Positions 1 to 8,742 of a DNA stretch of 64,000 nt are shown here, piece by piece (the stretch's first letter is position 1; each line of letters starts with the position of its first letter). Below the pieces are notes generated by a model that was not told the origin of the DNA, made no database searches, and saw only the letters and a program-made list of their open reading frames with translations. Position numbers and translations under genes: made by a program. Where the stretch lies: NCBI RefSeq assembly GCF_900089775.1, contig NZ_FLOB01000007.1, positions 1-64,000 on the forward strand, written 5' to 3'. This DNA comes from Marinomonas spartinae. Its GTDB lineage: Bacteria > Pseudomonadota > Gammaproteobacteria > Pseudomonadales > Marinomonadaceae.

Positions 1-14
1 GGTGGTTTTATAGG

Positions 15-89
15 GCGGGAATAGCTCAGTGGTAGAGCACAACCTTGCCAAGGTTGGGGTCGCGAGTTCGAGCCTCGTTTCCCGCTCCA
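15..89 (+). tRNA. tRNA-Gly (GCC), copy 1
   Basis: Complete cloverleaf of 75 nt including the encoded CCA end. The acceptor strand GCGGGAA pairs with TTCCCGC, the anticodon loop TTGCCAA carries GCC, and the T loop GTTCGAG is standard. It is the first gene of a Gly/Glu tandem array. Its sequence is identical to the other two Gly copies, so all three read GGC/GGU codons. Confidence 0.97.
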
Positions 90-140
90 CTTTCACTTGA
101 TGTGAAAGTACAGGTTTACAGTTTTCACAAAACTGATTGT

Positions 141-216
141 GTCCCGTTCGTCTAGAGGCCTAGGACACCGCCCTTTCACGGCGGTAACAGGGGTTCGAAC
201 CCCCTACGGGACGCCA
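141..216 (+). tRNA. tRNA-Glu (TTC), copy 1
   Basis: Complete 76-nt cloverleaf with acceptor GTCCCGT pairing with ACGGGAC, anticodon loop CTTTCAC carrying TTC, T loop GGTTCGAAC and encoded CCA end (the read-through is GCCA). It lies 51 nt after the Gly gene and is probably cotranscribed with it. All four Glu copies in the window appear identical. Confidence 0.97.
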
Positions 217-259
217 CTATTTAGTATATCACCCCAATAAAGTAGGGTGGTTTTATAGG

Positions 260-334
260 GCGGGAATAGCTCAGTGGTAGAGCACAACCTTGCCAAGGTT
301 GGGGTCGCGAGTTCGAGCCTCGTTTCCCGCTCCA
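260..334 (+). tRNA. tRNA-Gly (GCC), copy 2
   Basis: Identical 75-nt copy of the first tRNA-Gly, exactly 245 bp downstream of it. The flanking spacers are also repeated, so this is a tandem duplication of a Gly-Glu unit rather than independent genes. Confidence 0.97.
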
Positions 335-385
335 CTTTCACTTGATGTGAAAGTACAGGTTTACAGTTTTCATAAAACTGATTGT

Positions 386-461
386 GTCCCGTTCGTCTAG
401 AGGCCTAGGACACCGCCCTTTCACGGCGGTAACAGGGGTTCGAACCCCCTACGGGACGCCA
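386..461 (+). tRNA. tRNA-Glu (TTC), copy 2
   Basis: Identical 76-nt copy of tRNA-Glu at the same 245-bp period. The upstream spacer differs from unit 1 at a single position (CATAAAACTG versus CACAAAACTG). Confidence 0.97.
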
Positions 462-596
462 TACTATATAATTTAATAAAACTGATTAAAAAAACCTCTT
501 TTAATATAAAGAAAGGCAAATTATCACCCAAGTAGAATAGGGTGGTTAGCAATTAAGATAGCGTGTTTGTTTACAGTTTTCATAAAACTGATTTGT
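462..596 (+). other. Spacer holding a relic of a Gly-tRNA unit
   Basis: This 135-bp spacer between Glu copies 2 and 3 has no tRNA-Gly. It still carries diverged versions of the sequences that flank Gly elsewhere: a CACCC...AGGGTGG stretch near 525-546, and TTTACAGTTTTCATAAAACTGATTTG at its end (split here: TTTACAGTTTTC then ATAAAACTGATTTG). The most economical reading is a repeat unit whose Gly gene was deleted or replaced. No coding potential is seen. Confidence 0.55.
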
Positions 597-672
597 GTCC
601 CGTTCGTCTAGAGGCCTAGGACACCGCCCTTTCACGGCGGTAACAGGGGTTCGAACCCCCTACGGGACGCCA
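597..672 (+). tRNA. tRNA-Glu (TTC), copy 3
   Basis: Identical 76-nt tRNA-Glu. It starts the second large duplicated block (597-918), which repeats 141-461 with an offset of 456-457 bp. Confidence 0.97.
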
Positions 673-715
673 CTATTTAGTATATCACCCCAATAAAGTA
701 GGGTGGTTTTATAGG

Positions 716-790
716 GCGGGAATAGCTCAGTGGTAGAGCACAACCTTGCCAAGGTTGGGGTCGCGAGTTCGAGCCTCGTTTCCCGCTCCA
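716..790 (+). tRNA. tRNA-Gly (GCC), copy 3
   Basis: Identical 75-nt tRNA-Gly, flanked by the same 43-nt upstream spacer (673-715) that precedes copy 2 (217-259). Confidence 0.97.
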
Positions 791-842
791 CTTTCACTTG
801 ATGTGAAAGTACAGGTTTACAGTTTTCATAAAACTGATTTGT

Positions 843-918
843 GTCCCGTTCGTCTAGAGGCCTAGGACACCGCCCTTTCACGGCGGTAACAGGGGTTCGA
901 ACCCCCTACGGGACGCCA
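843..918 (+). tRNA. tRNA-Glu (TTC), copy 4
   Basis: Last gene of the array, identical to the other Glu copies. Its upstream spacer has one extra T compared with unit 2 (GATTTGT versus GATTGT), which shifts the repeat offset from 456 to 457 bp. Confidence 0.97.
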
Positions 919-1158
919 CTGCATTTCAAATAAAAAGAGTACCCAATAAAATAACAGGGAACTCGATTAGCTATGTTGTTTCTCATCCATTTCCTCCGCT
1001 GTAAAATTGCCTATAAATCCACCTTTCTATCAACATTTTCCGTCTTTAAATTAGCCTTTTTCATAAGAGAAAACATAAGTAAAGGGGGGCATGGAATCTG
1101 TGATGCTGTTCGTTTTTAGGCTATTATAAACACCCTTTTTATTCTGAGTCGTTTTTTC

Positions 1159-1986
1159 ATGAAGTGGTTTGTTAATTACTATCAGGATGACATGGTATCA
1201 GCATCGGATCGGGGACTGGCTTACGGTGATGGTGTTTTTGAAACCATTAAAGCGTCACCTTACGGCTTTTACCAGTTAGATGATCATTTTTCTCGTCTCA
1301 CTGGAGGGCTAAAACGGCTTGGGATGCCATTCTCGGAAGAAGATGCTCAGCGTTTAAGACAGTTTCTTTTTGACGAAATCTTATCTGAGACGGATGATTT
1401 CTCCGTGGTGAAAATCATTGTCACGAGAGGCGAAGGTGGGCGAGGCTATTTACCGCCAAATTCTCCTAAACATACAGTTTTAGTTGGCATAGGTGGCGCA
1501 CCGGATTATACCCGAGAACAGCATCATGGAGTTCATCTAGGCCTTTCTCCCATAGAAGTAAGTCGTAATCGTTATTTAAGTGGATTAAAACACCTTAACC
1601 GTTTGGAAAACGTATTAGCAAAACAGCATCTTTTGGCCCAGCATTTTGAAGACATTATGCTCGACTACTCAGGTAATGTTGTTGAGTGCATTCAAAGCAA
1701 CATCTTTTGCTTTCACAATGGTTCATTAATGACGCCTTCTTTGGCCGAAGCGGGTGTGCAAGGTACTTACCGAAAACATATCATGGCCTCTCAAAGCCTT
1801 TATCCAGTCAATATTTGTGAGTTATCGCTAAATGATTTGAAACAATCAGATGAAATTTTTATCACCAACAGTTTAATGGGAGTTGTTCCTGTTATTTCTC
1901 TGCAAGGTTGTTCTTTTGCCATTGGTGAAAATACCTTAAGACTTCAACAACTAATGCAAACAAGGGATGTGCATGACGTCGCTTAG
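1159..1986 (+). CDS. pabC: Aminodeoxychorismate lyase (PabC)
   Basis: PLP-dependent fold type IV enzyme that releases pyruvate from 4-amino-4-deoxychorismate to give p-aminobenzoate for folate synthesis. At 275 aa it has normal family length. The N-terminal segment DRGLAYGDGVFETI is the classic start of the class IV aminotransferase domain, and SGLKHLNRLENVLA holds the expected PLP lysine. The C-terminal motif ITNSLMGVVPV also fits PabC. The 3' end overlaps mltG by about 14 bp, and the gene heads an operon with mltG, tmk, holB and a TatD-family gene, an order familiar from Pseudomonas and E. coli. fabF and acpP, which usually lie upstream in other genera, are not in the window; the tRNA array lies there instead. 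The start is ATG at 1159; a 240-bp noncoding leader precedes it. Confidence 0.93.
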   Translation: MKWFVNYYQDDMVSASDRGLAYGDGVFETIKASPYGFYQLDDHFSRLTGGLKRLGMPFSEEDAQRLRQFLFDEILSETDDFSVVKIIVTRGEGGRGYLPPNSPKHTVLVGIGGAPDYTREQHHGVHLGLSPIEVSRNRYLSGLKHLNRLENVLAKQHLLAQHFEDIMLDYSGNVVECIQSNIFCFHNGSLMTPSLAEAGVQGTYRKHIMASQSLYPVNICELSLNDLKQSDEIFITNSLMGVVPVISLQGCSFAIGENTLRLQQLMQTRDVHDVA

Positions 1987-3040
1987 ATGGCTGTTTAAAG
2001 CCTTTATTATTGTTATTACCTTTTGTGCTATCGGGGCGGGATTTCTTTATCATGAAATCACCCAGCCAATCACTCTTACTCAACCTCAAGTCTTTGAGGT
2101 TCAAAAAGGGGATACCTCATTTGGATTGGGAGAAAAATTGGCCCAACGTGGCTGGATAACCTATCCTTTTTTAACCAGAGTTGTTGCCAAACTTCACCCA
2201 GAGTGGATACCCAAAGTAGGGCAATATGAAATTACCAATGGCATGACGTTATTAAGTATGATGGCGTTATTCGACTCAGGAAAATCTATCGTCTATACCA
2301 TCACCTTGGTTGAAGGAAACACTCTTCAAGAGTATCTAAAAGCCATGAAAGCCAAGGGAAACATTCAAATGACCCTTGAAGGCTTATCGAATGCTCAAAT
2401 AGCAAAAAAGCTTGGGATAAAGAGAAGCAATCCTGAGGGACTATTTTTCGCAAACACTTATCAGTACCATAATAATACCACTGACCTGCGTATTTTAAAG
2501 CGCGCTCACAATCTCCTTGAATCACATTTAAAAGCAGAATGGGAAACAAGAGATCAGGGCTTACCTTATAAAACCCCCTATCAAGCGTTAATTATGGCAT
2601 CTATGATCGAAAAAGAGACCGGTGTACCAGAGGAACGAGGATTAATTGCCGGTGTATTTATTAATCGATTGCACAAACATATGCGCCTACAAACGGATCC
2701 AACGGTTATTTATGGCCTAGGCAAAGATTATAACGGCACCATTACCTACAAGGATTTGCGCTCAAAATCCCTTTATAACACCTATTTGCATAAGGGGTTT
2801 CCGCCCACCCCAATAACCAATGTGGGCTTACGGGCCATTGTTGCTGCTTTACATCCGACGAAAACAGACGATTTATACTTTGTTGCCAAAGGTGATGGAT
2901 CACATGTCTTTTCAAAGACATTGGCTCAGCACAATAAGGCAGTTGATGAATATCAAATGCAGCGACGTGCTGATTATCGTTCAAGTCCGGAGCCTCAATC
3001 CGTTTCATCATCAAAGAAAGAAGGAGAAACAGCACAGTGA
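1973..3040 (+). CDS. mltG: Endolytic murein transglycosylase MltG
   Basis: Inner-membrane lytic transglycosylase (YceG family) that cuts nascent peptidoglycan strands and so sets glycan length. One N-terminal membrane segment covers about residues 5-25. A LysM-like stretch follows (about 40-95), then the YceG catalytic domain with the signature ASMIEKETG; the likely catalytic glutamate is residue 213 of the 355-aa form. The motif LQTDPTVIYGLG and the segment SLYNTYLHKGFPPTPI are typical. I chose ATG 1973 over ATG 1967 because the AGGG at 1963-1966 gives proper ribosome spacing only to the later codon. The gene overlaps pabC upstream and tmk downstream, so translation is probably coupled. Confidence 0.94.
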   Translation: MTSLRWLFKAFIIVITFCAIGAGFLYHEITQPITLTQPQVFEVQKGDTSFGLGEKLAQRGWITYPFLTRVVAKLHPEWIPKVGQYEITNGMTLLSMMALFDSGKSIVYTITLVEGNTLQEYLKAMKAKGNIQMTLEGLSNAQIAKKLGIKRSNPEGLFFANTYQYHNNTTDLRILKRAHNLLESHLKAEWETRDQGLPYKTPYQALIMASMIEKETGVPEERGLIAGVFINRLHKHMRLQTDPTVIYGLGKDYNGTITYKDLRSKSLYNTYLHKGFPPTPITNVGLRAIVAALHPTKTDDLYFVAKGDGSHVFSKTLAQHNKAVDEYQMQRRADYRSSPEPQSVSSSKKEGETAQ

Positions 3041-3678
3041 GAGGCAAATTTATCTCGTTAGAAGGTGGTGAGGGCAGTGGGAAGTCCACTGCGATGGCGA
3101 ATATTCAAAACTGGCTAGAATCGCAACACATTGATTATGTCATGACTCGCGAGCCTGGTGGGACGCCATTGGCGGAAGACATTCGTAATCTCGTATTGAG
3201 TCCAAGAGAAGAGATCGTCGACGACATGGCGGAGCTTTTAATGATGTTTGCTGCTCGATCTCAACATATTTCTCAGAAAATTGAGCCAGCTTTAGCACAG
3301 GGAACTTGGGTTATCAGTGACCGTTTTATCGATTCCACTTATGTGTACCAAGGTATCGCTAGAGGCGGTGATATCGCGATATTAGATCATCTTACCCAAT
3401 GGGTAGTTGGAAACTGTCAGACCGATGCAACATTATTACTTGATGTGCCTGTAGAAATTGGCCAGAAGCGAGTACAACAAAGAAAACACTCGGATAGACT
3501 GGATAAAGAGTCTCATCTATTTCACGAGAAAGTTCGCCAAGGCTTCTTAGATCGTGCTCATCAGAATCCACAGCGAATAAAGTTAATTGATGCGAGCCAA
3601 TCTTTAGAGAGCGTCAAGCAACAAATCCAACAGCAATTAAAGGCGCTTCAATTGTCTTGGAGTAAGAGCGAGAAATGA
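3037..3678 (+). CDS. tmk: Thymidylate kinase (dTMP kinase)
   Basis: Phosphorylates dTMP to dTDP with ATP. It has a P-loop GGEGSGKST at residues 10-18, the TREPGGTPLAE dTMP-binding region, and the DRFIDSTYVYQG motif, all typical of bacterial Tmk of about 210 aa (213 here). The start is GTG at 3037, overlapping the mltG stop by 4 bp. AAGGAG at 3020-3025 upstream acts as ribosome site. The stop overlaps holB as ATGA. Cytoplasmic enzyme, essential in most bacteria. Confidence 0.96.
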   Translation: MRGKFISLEGGEGSGKSTAMANIQNWLESQHIDYVMTREPGGTPLAEDIRNLVLSPREEIVDDMAELLMMFAARSQHISQKIEPALAQGTWVISDRFIDSTYVYQGIARGGDIAILDHLTQWVVGNCQTDATLLLDVPVEIGQKRVQQRKHSDRLDKESHLFHEKVRQGFLDRAHQNPQRIKLIDASQSLESVKQQIQQQLKALQLSWSKSEK

Positions 3679-4616
3679 TCGAACTCGCGCCGTGGTTACA
3701 GGCTTGCCACAAGCAAGTGCAACACCTCAAGCAGAGCAAAAAGCTCTCTCATGCCTTACTTATTACTGGAGCCGATGGGGTTGGCCAGGAGTACTTAGCC
3801 AAAGAGTTGGTCAAAGATCTAATGTGCGAAAAAATTGACCAAGGCGTCGCCTGCGGCCACTGTCATTCCTGTGAACTTATGGCAGGAGAGTCACACCCTG
3901 ACTATTATTTTTTGGATGGGGAAGAAGCAACCATCAAAGTAGATCAGGTCCGTCAACTCATCAATAAAATTAACCAAAAGCCCCAAGTTGGTAACAATAA
4001 AGTAGTGCTGATTACTCATGCTCAGTCCATGAATATCAATGCTTCCAATGCCGTATTAAAAGCTCTAGAAGAACCTGCTGATCAAACCTACTTTTTATTG
4101 ACCAGTTCTCAGTCGACTAGTTTGATGCCAACCATTCGTAGCCGTTGTTTACTGGTTAATGTGCCAACGCCCTCCCAAATGGAGGTCGAAAGTTGGTTGC
4201 AGAGCCAACCCGATGGTGAAGCTTTGAGTGCTTTATTTTGGCTGACAACACAACCTTTTCGTTTACTTAGCTTGGAAAAACAACAGAAGACGGGGATCTA
4301 CACCAGTTTGCCAGAAAAGATAAAAGAGCTGATGCAGGGCACAACCACTGTTGAGTCGCTACTGACTGGCGTTAGCAACAGTAACACTATTGATTATTGC
4401 AATGGGTTAGCCGCCATACTGCATCAATGCCTTTGTCATTCTGCTGGTAGAACAATCCACCCCGTGTTATCCGAAGTATATCCGCTAATCATGCAGAGAA
4501 TGGGGATTCAAGCTTTGATGACACGCTATCAAGCGCTACAAAGGTTAAAATCCGATCTATCGAAAACCAATCTTAATCCAGTTATGCAACTCACACACGA
4601 ATTGAACCAATGGTAA
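3675..4616 (+). CDS. holB: DNA polymerase III delta-prime subunit
   Basis: Clamp-loader subunit. The AAA+ domain has a degenerate P-loop (GADGVGQEYL, residues 32-41), as expected for the non-ATPase delta-prime. A zinc module is formed by C51, C60, C63 and C66. The segment INASNAVLKALEEP and the sensor/arginine-finger motif TIRSRC are clear. Length 313 aa is normal. It overlaps tmk by the ATGA tetranucleotide and lies 7 bp before a TatD-family gene. In Pseudomonas a pilZ gene sits between these two; here it is missing. Confidence 0.94.
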   Translation: MIELAPWLQACHKQVQHLKQSKKLSHALLITGADGVGQEYLAKELVKDLMCEKIDQGVACGHCHSCELMAGESHPDYYFLDGEEATIKVDQVRQLINKINQKPQVGNNKVVLITHAQSMNINASNAVLKALEEPADQTYFLLTSSQSTSLMPTIRSRCLLVNVPTPSQMEVESWLQSQPDGEALSALFWLTTQPFRLLSLEKQQKTGIYTSLPEKIKELMQGTTTVESLLTGVSNSNTIDYCNGLAAILHQCLCHSAGRTIHPVLSEVYPLIMQRMGIQALMTRYQALQRLKSDLSKTNLNPVMQLTHELNQW

Positions 4617-4623
4617 CCACTTT

Positions 4624-5433
4624 ATGCTAATTGACACACACTGCCATTTAGACAAACTAGACTTAGCACCATACAACGGTGATATAAACGGCGCGATTGA
4701 TGCGGCCGCAAAGGCTGGCGTTAAGCAGCTACTTAGCATCTCAGTTAATTTAGATGATATAGAAGATATCATTGCCTTTACTCATCGTCAGGGGGTTTAT
4801 GCCAGCTGTGGCGTTCACCCTTTGCACAAAGAGGGGTTGTTAGCCAGTGAAGAGCGTCTAATTGACCTTGCTCAACATGACAAAATCATCGCCATTGGCG
4901 AAACAGGGTTGGATTACTTTTACGAAAAAGACACTGCACTCCATGAGAAACAAAGAGTGAGCTTTGCTCATCATTTAAAAGCAGCAGGCAAGCTAGGCTT
5001 ACCCGTGATTGTTCATACCCGTGATGCAAAAGCCGACACGATGCAGCTGATTCGTGAACACAGAAACCCAAGCAGTGCAGGTGTACTGCATTGTTTTACT
5101 GAAGATTATGCTATGGCTAAAGCAGCAGTAGATGAAAACTACCTAATTTCTATTTCAGGTATTGTAACGTTCAAAACGGCTCAGGAGCTTAAAGAAACGG
5201 TTAAGAAGCTCCCCCTTGACTCGTTAATCGTTGAAACAGACTCGCCTTATCTTGCGCCAGTTCCGCACCGTGGAAAGAAGAATGAACCGCGTTACGTTGC
5301 GAATGTGGCGCAATACATTGCTGACTTGAAAGGGATTCGTTATGAAGCGCTACTTGAGGCAACAGCCGCGAACTTTCATCGAGTCTTTTCGAAAACCACC
5401 CCAGACCAGATCCTACAGGTTTCCAACGAGTAA
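4624..5433 (+). CDS. TatD-family metal-dependent hydrolase (YcfH-like)
   Basis: Amidohydrolase-superfamily TIM barrel, usually a 3'-5' DNA exonuclease or deoxyribonuclease. The metal ligands are visible in DTHCHLD (residues 4-10), the glutamate of GETGLDYF, HTRDA, HCFTED and ETDSPYLAP. Length 269 aa fits YcfH, which in many genomes follows holB as here. A second TatD paralogue lies at 58876-59643. The N-terminal HxH is intact here, while the second copy has the TatD-type DIGVNIN start, so this one is the YcfH-type member. Confidence 0.9.
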   Translation: MLIDTHCHLDKLDLAPYNGDINGAIDAAAKAGVKQLLSISVNLDDIEDIIAFTHRQGVYASCGVHPLHKEGLLASEERLIDLAQHDKIIAIGETGLDYFYEKDTALHEKQRVSFAHHLKAAGKLGLPVIVHTRDAKADTMQLIREHRNPSSAGVLHCFTEDYAMAKAAVDENYLISISGIVTFKTAQELKETVKKLPLDSLIVETDSPYLAPVPHRGKKNEPRYVANVAQYIADLKGIRYEALLEATAANFHRVFSKTTPDQILQVSNE

Positions 5434-5641
5434 CGATTCGATTTAAGCAGCTTTGTTTTAAGTACCTATTTTCGTTTACTTTTCCTCTATTTTTCTATTG
5501 AAAAATTAGGTGTAAAGCAGATAAGAATGGTAGTCTCAAATCATTACACATTTTTTAAAAAATTCATATTATTAGAAAGATGAAATGATTCTTTCTCAGG
5601 TCAACCAAACGTTGACCTGTTTGCTACAAGGAAGCCCATTA

Positions 5642-8125
5642 ATGTCAAATATGGTTACCCCTCTTCCGCACCATGCACTGTCAGCTAAAGTACCAGCGGA
5701 TCATCTCCCATTTAAAACCTTAAATGATCTTGAGCCACTAAGCGGAATATTAGGGCAAGAGCGTGCGGTTGAAGCGATTCAATTTGGTGTTGCAATGCAA
5801 CGTCCTGGATACAATATTTTTGCCATGGGAGACTCCGGTACAGGGCGCTCTTCCTATGTAACCAGCTATTTAAAAAGCGAGGCTAAACGCCGTACGCCAC
5901 CCAATGAGTGGGTATACATCAATAATTTTACAGAAAGCCATCGTCCTAAGGCGCTTGAATTCGCACCCGGTCATGCGGCTGAATTTGAAAAAGAAATTCG
6001 CTCATTGATTGACGGCCTTATGGCTACCTTTCCAGCAGCGTTTGAAAATCCCTCTTACCAACAGCAGAAAGGGGCAATTGACCGTGCCTTTAACGAGCAA
6101 TATGAGGCGGCGATTAATAAAGTAGAGAGAGTGGCGGTCAAAATTGGCGTTGCCATGTTTCGTGATGCGTCTTCGGTTAGTTTTGCGCCGATGAAAGAGG
6201 GTAAAGCCATTGAAGAAAGTGACTTTGCAGGACTAAGCGATGAAGAGCGAGATGATTTCCAAAATGCAGTTTCTCATTTAGAAGGGCTGTTAAATGAAGA
6301 GTTATTGAGCTTGCCATTGTGGAAACGAGCCTCTTATGAACAGCTACGCCAACTCAATCTTAATACCGTAAAAGAAGCGCTGGATCCTTTGATGGCGACG
6401 CTTTTTGAAAAGTATCAAGACGATGCGCCTGTACAGGAATATTTACAGGCCATGCGTAGTGATTTAGACAAAACCATTATTGATCAACTGGCAGATGACA
6501 AGGCATCGGACAACCGTGATGAGATTGGCCGTCGTCAAATGTATGAAGAAATGTATTTGCCCAATGTCGCCGTCACACACAGTCCAAATGGGGGGATGCC
6601 TGTTATATACGAGCCTCATCCGACTTATCGCAACCTGTTTGGACAAGTAGAGTACAGCAGTGATCAAGGGATGTTGATTACAAGTTATCGGTTGATTCGC
6701 TCAGGGAGTTTGCATGCAGCAAACGGCGGCTATTTGATTTTAGATGCCGAAAAACTGCTTACGGATCATTATCTGTGGGAAGCCTTAAAGCGCGCCCTGA
6801 AGAGCAAAACACTCAAAATTGAACATCCCTACGCAGACATGGGGTTGATGAACACAACGACCTTGTCACCACAAGATCTGCCGTTACAAGTTAAAGTCAT
6901 CTTAATTGGCTCACGGGATATTTACTATTTATTGCAAGATGCTGACCCGGACTTTCAAGAGATGTTTCGTGTTTTAGTCGACTTTGATGACACACTCAAA
7001 CGCACTAAAGAAGCAGAGCTGTCTTTTGCTCGTCTTATGAAAGACCGAATAGATAAAGAAGAGTATGCCAATGTGACCCGAGATGGTGTGGCCGCCCTGA
7101 TCGAATACAGTAGCCGATTAGCTGAACACCAGCGTGAGATGGCGGCAAAAATTGGCGATGTCTTTGAATTATTAGGCGAGGCAGATTTTGTTCGCGAAAT
7201 GGCTCGGGATGAGTTAATCACCGCCGACCATATTGCCAGAGCATTAAAAGCCAAAAAACACCGCACAGGTCGTGTTAGTGAAAAAATCATTGAAGAAATC
7301 ATCGAAGGCACCGTGTTGCTAGAAAGCGAAGGCACTGCTGTGGGCAAAATAAACGGCCTAACTGTCATGCAAATTGGTGATAGCCATTTTGGGGCGCCTG
7401 CTCGTATTTCGACCACAGTCCATCCTGGAGGCAAAGGCATCGTTGATATCGAACGTGAATCTAATCTAGGGCAAAATATTCACTCCAAAGGTGTGTTAAT
7501 TCTCTCAGGGTATCTGGGCAATAAATACGCCCAGCGTTATCCACTGGAAATCTCTGCGTCAATTGCCATGGAACAAAGCTACGGTTATGTAGACGGAGAC
7601 AGTGCATCGACAGCGGAACTTTGCTGCTTGTTATCGGCCTTGATTCAAATACCTCTGCGTCAGGATCTTGCCATCACTGGCTCTCTAAACCAATACGGTG
7701 AAATTCAGGCAATTGGCGGTGTTAATGAGAAAATCGAAGGCTTCTTTAACGTCTGTAACGCCCGTGGATTAACAGGAACTCAAGGCGTAATTATTCCTAA
7801 ATCCAACGCCAACAACCTAATGTTGAGTGATGACATTATTGATGCAGTAAAAGAAGGGAAGTTCCATGTTTATGCCATTTCTACCGCCGATGAAGCCTTG
7901 CATTTACTTACCGGCATTGAACCAGGCGTAGCAGATGAGGAGGGCAACTATCCCGAGGAGACTATTTCAGCTAAAGTCATTGAGCGCCTAGAAGCCATCT
8001 CTAAATTAGGCGAAGAAGACGAAGAAAAAGAGGAGGATGAAGATGACGTTAAAAATCATTCCTCGAAGGCAGACTCTTCCTCATCTAAGAATGATCAAGG
8101 TAAAAAAGAGCCTAAAAAAAATTAG
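5642..8125 (+). CDS. Lon-family ATP-dependent protease (LonB/YcbZ type)
   Basis: AAA+ protease with a C-terminal S16 Lon protease domain. Numbering from ATG 5642 (827 aa): the Walker A motif GDSGTGRSS is at 63-71, and the protease dyad is Ser654 in GDSAST and Lys697 in GGVNEKIEG. The region between the P-loop and the protease contains a long helical insert, as in the YcbZ/LonC-like proteins that lack the classical Lon N-domain. The C-terminus ends in a very acidic and serine-rich tail of about 50 residues. ATG 5585 in the same frame would add 19 residues; I prefer 5642 because AAGGA (5629-5633) is well spaced and family members start near that point. It is a single gene with a terminator at 8172. 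Confidence 0.88.
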   Translation: MSNMVTPLPHHALSAKVPADHLPFKTLNDLEPLSGILGQERAVEAIQFGVAMQRPGYNIFAMGDSGTGRSSYVTSYLKSEAKRRTPPNEWVYINNFTESHRPKALEFAPGHAAEFEKEIRSLIDGLMATFPAAFENPSYQQQKGAIDRAFNEQYEAAINKVERVAVKIGVAMFRDASSVSFAPMKEGKAIEESDFAGLSDEERDDFQNAVSHLEGLLNEELLSLPLWKRASYEQLRQLNLNTVKEALDPLMATLFEKYQDDAPVQEYLQAMRSDLDKTIIDQLADDKASDNRDEIGRRQMYEEMYLPNVAVTHSPNGGMPVIYEPHPTYRNLFGQVEYSSDQGMLITSYRLIRSGSLHAANGGYLILDAEKLLTDHYLWEALKRALKSKTLKIEHPYADMGLMNTTTLSPQDLPLQVKVILIGSRDIYYLLQDADPDFQEMFRVLVDFDDTLKRTKEAELSFARLMKDRIDKEEYANVTRDGVAALIEYSSRLAEHQREMAAKIGDVFELLGEADFVREMARDELITADHIARALKAKKHRTGRVSEKIIEEIIEGTVLLESEGTAVGKINGLTVMQIGDSHFGAPARISTTVHPGGKGIVDIERESNLGQNIHSKGVLILSGYLGNKYAQRYPLEISASIAMEQSYGYVDGDSASTAELCCLLSALIQIPLRQDLAITGSLNQYGEIQAIGGVNEKIEGFFNVCNARGLTGTQGVIIPKSNANNLMLSDDIIDAVKEGKFHVYAISTADEALHLLTGIEPGVADEEGNYPEETISAKVIERLEAISKLGEEDEEKEEDEDDVKNHSSKADSSSSKNDQGKKEPKKN

Positions 8126-8171
8126 TCTCATTTCGCTATTAAAAACCGCATATTTTTTAGTTAAACCCCAA

Positions 8172-8205
8172 GACCCAGCGAGTTAAGAACTCGCTGGGTC
8201 CTTTA
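8172..8205 (+). terminator. Intrinsic terminator after the Lon-like protease
   Basis: Perfect 13-bp stem GACCCAGCGAGTT / AACTCGCTGGGTC with a 3-nt loop AAG, followed by CTTTA. It lies 46 bp after the stop codon. The T-run is short, but the stem is strong. Confidence 0.75.
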
Positions 8206-8263
8206 GTATGTGGTCAAGCTCTCGAGTTATGCATGATTAAGAGGCCAGCTTTATACTTTCTCA

Positions 8264-8566
8264 TCAGTACTTACCATTAGTTCGCTTGATGAAACGAGCC
8301 ACACACTTTGTATTAACCAATGTAAATATTGAATAGTAGAGACCATCGGATTTTACATAAATGTAACTGGCAACTTCCTTAGTGTAGCTTGGTAAGTTCA
8401 CCTTTAAAACTTCCCCTTCTTTAAATACTTTTCCGCCTGTCAACTTTTCTGATAACTTATCGGATGCTTGTATCGCCTTTATATCAGGGCATTTGGGTTT
8501 TGCGTTAGCAATTTGAGTAATGTTTGAGAGGAATATAACAAGCAATAAAACACGAATGATAATCAT
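8264..8566 (-). CDS. Small exported protein, unknown function
   Basis: 100-aa protein with a clear Sec signal peptide: MIIIRV, a hydrophobic core, then ANA before KPKCPDI, predicting cleavage after residue 22. The mature part of about 78 residues has two cysteines (one near its start, one near position 88) that could form a disulfide in the periplasm. It is converged upon by the protease gene and divergent from the cytochrome b562-like gene. I do not recognise a family. The ribosome site is weak (GGTG). Confidence 0.6.
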   Translation of the reverse strand: MIIIRVLLLVIFLSNITQIANAKPKCPDIKAIQASDKLSEKLTGGKVFKEGEVLKVNLPSYTKEVASYIYVKSDGLYYSIFTLVNTKCVARFIKRTNGKY

Positions 8567-8742
8567 TTATTCACCATCTATTGAATCATTCCATCGAAAA
8601 GTGATTATATTTTTACATATTTCGACCAAGTATATGAACTAATTCATTATTTATTGGTCTGTTTTACTGTATTTATGCTATTTATATTAATAGAGTCATT
8701 TATATTGCCTCTATCTTTAATCAATCTTAAAGGATGACAGAC

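Larger units (their letters stand above)
141..918 (+). repeat. Direct duplication of a Glu-Gly-Glu tRNA block
   Basis: The block 141-461 (Glu-spacer-Gly-spacer-Glu) recurs at 597-918, with essentially one inserted base. Inside it and upstream, a 245-bp Gly-Glu unit is repeated in tandem (1-245 and 246-490 approximately). The two levels of duplication give the order G-E-G-E-(relic)-E-G-E. Confidence 0.85.

Noticed and set aside
660..881. 73-residue ORF on the minus strand across the tRNA array
   Set aside because: It is the complement of tRNA-Glu and tRNA-Gly genes; its sequence follows the tRNA repeats, so it is not coding.
1..918. Possible CRISPR array from the regular repeats
   Set aside because: The repeats are 75-76-nt tRNA genes with identical long spacers, not 25-40-bp repeats with unique spacers, and no cas gene is nearby.
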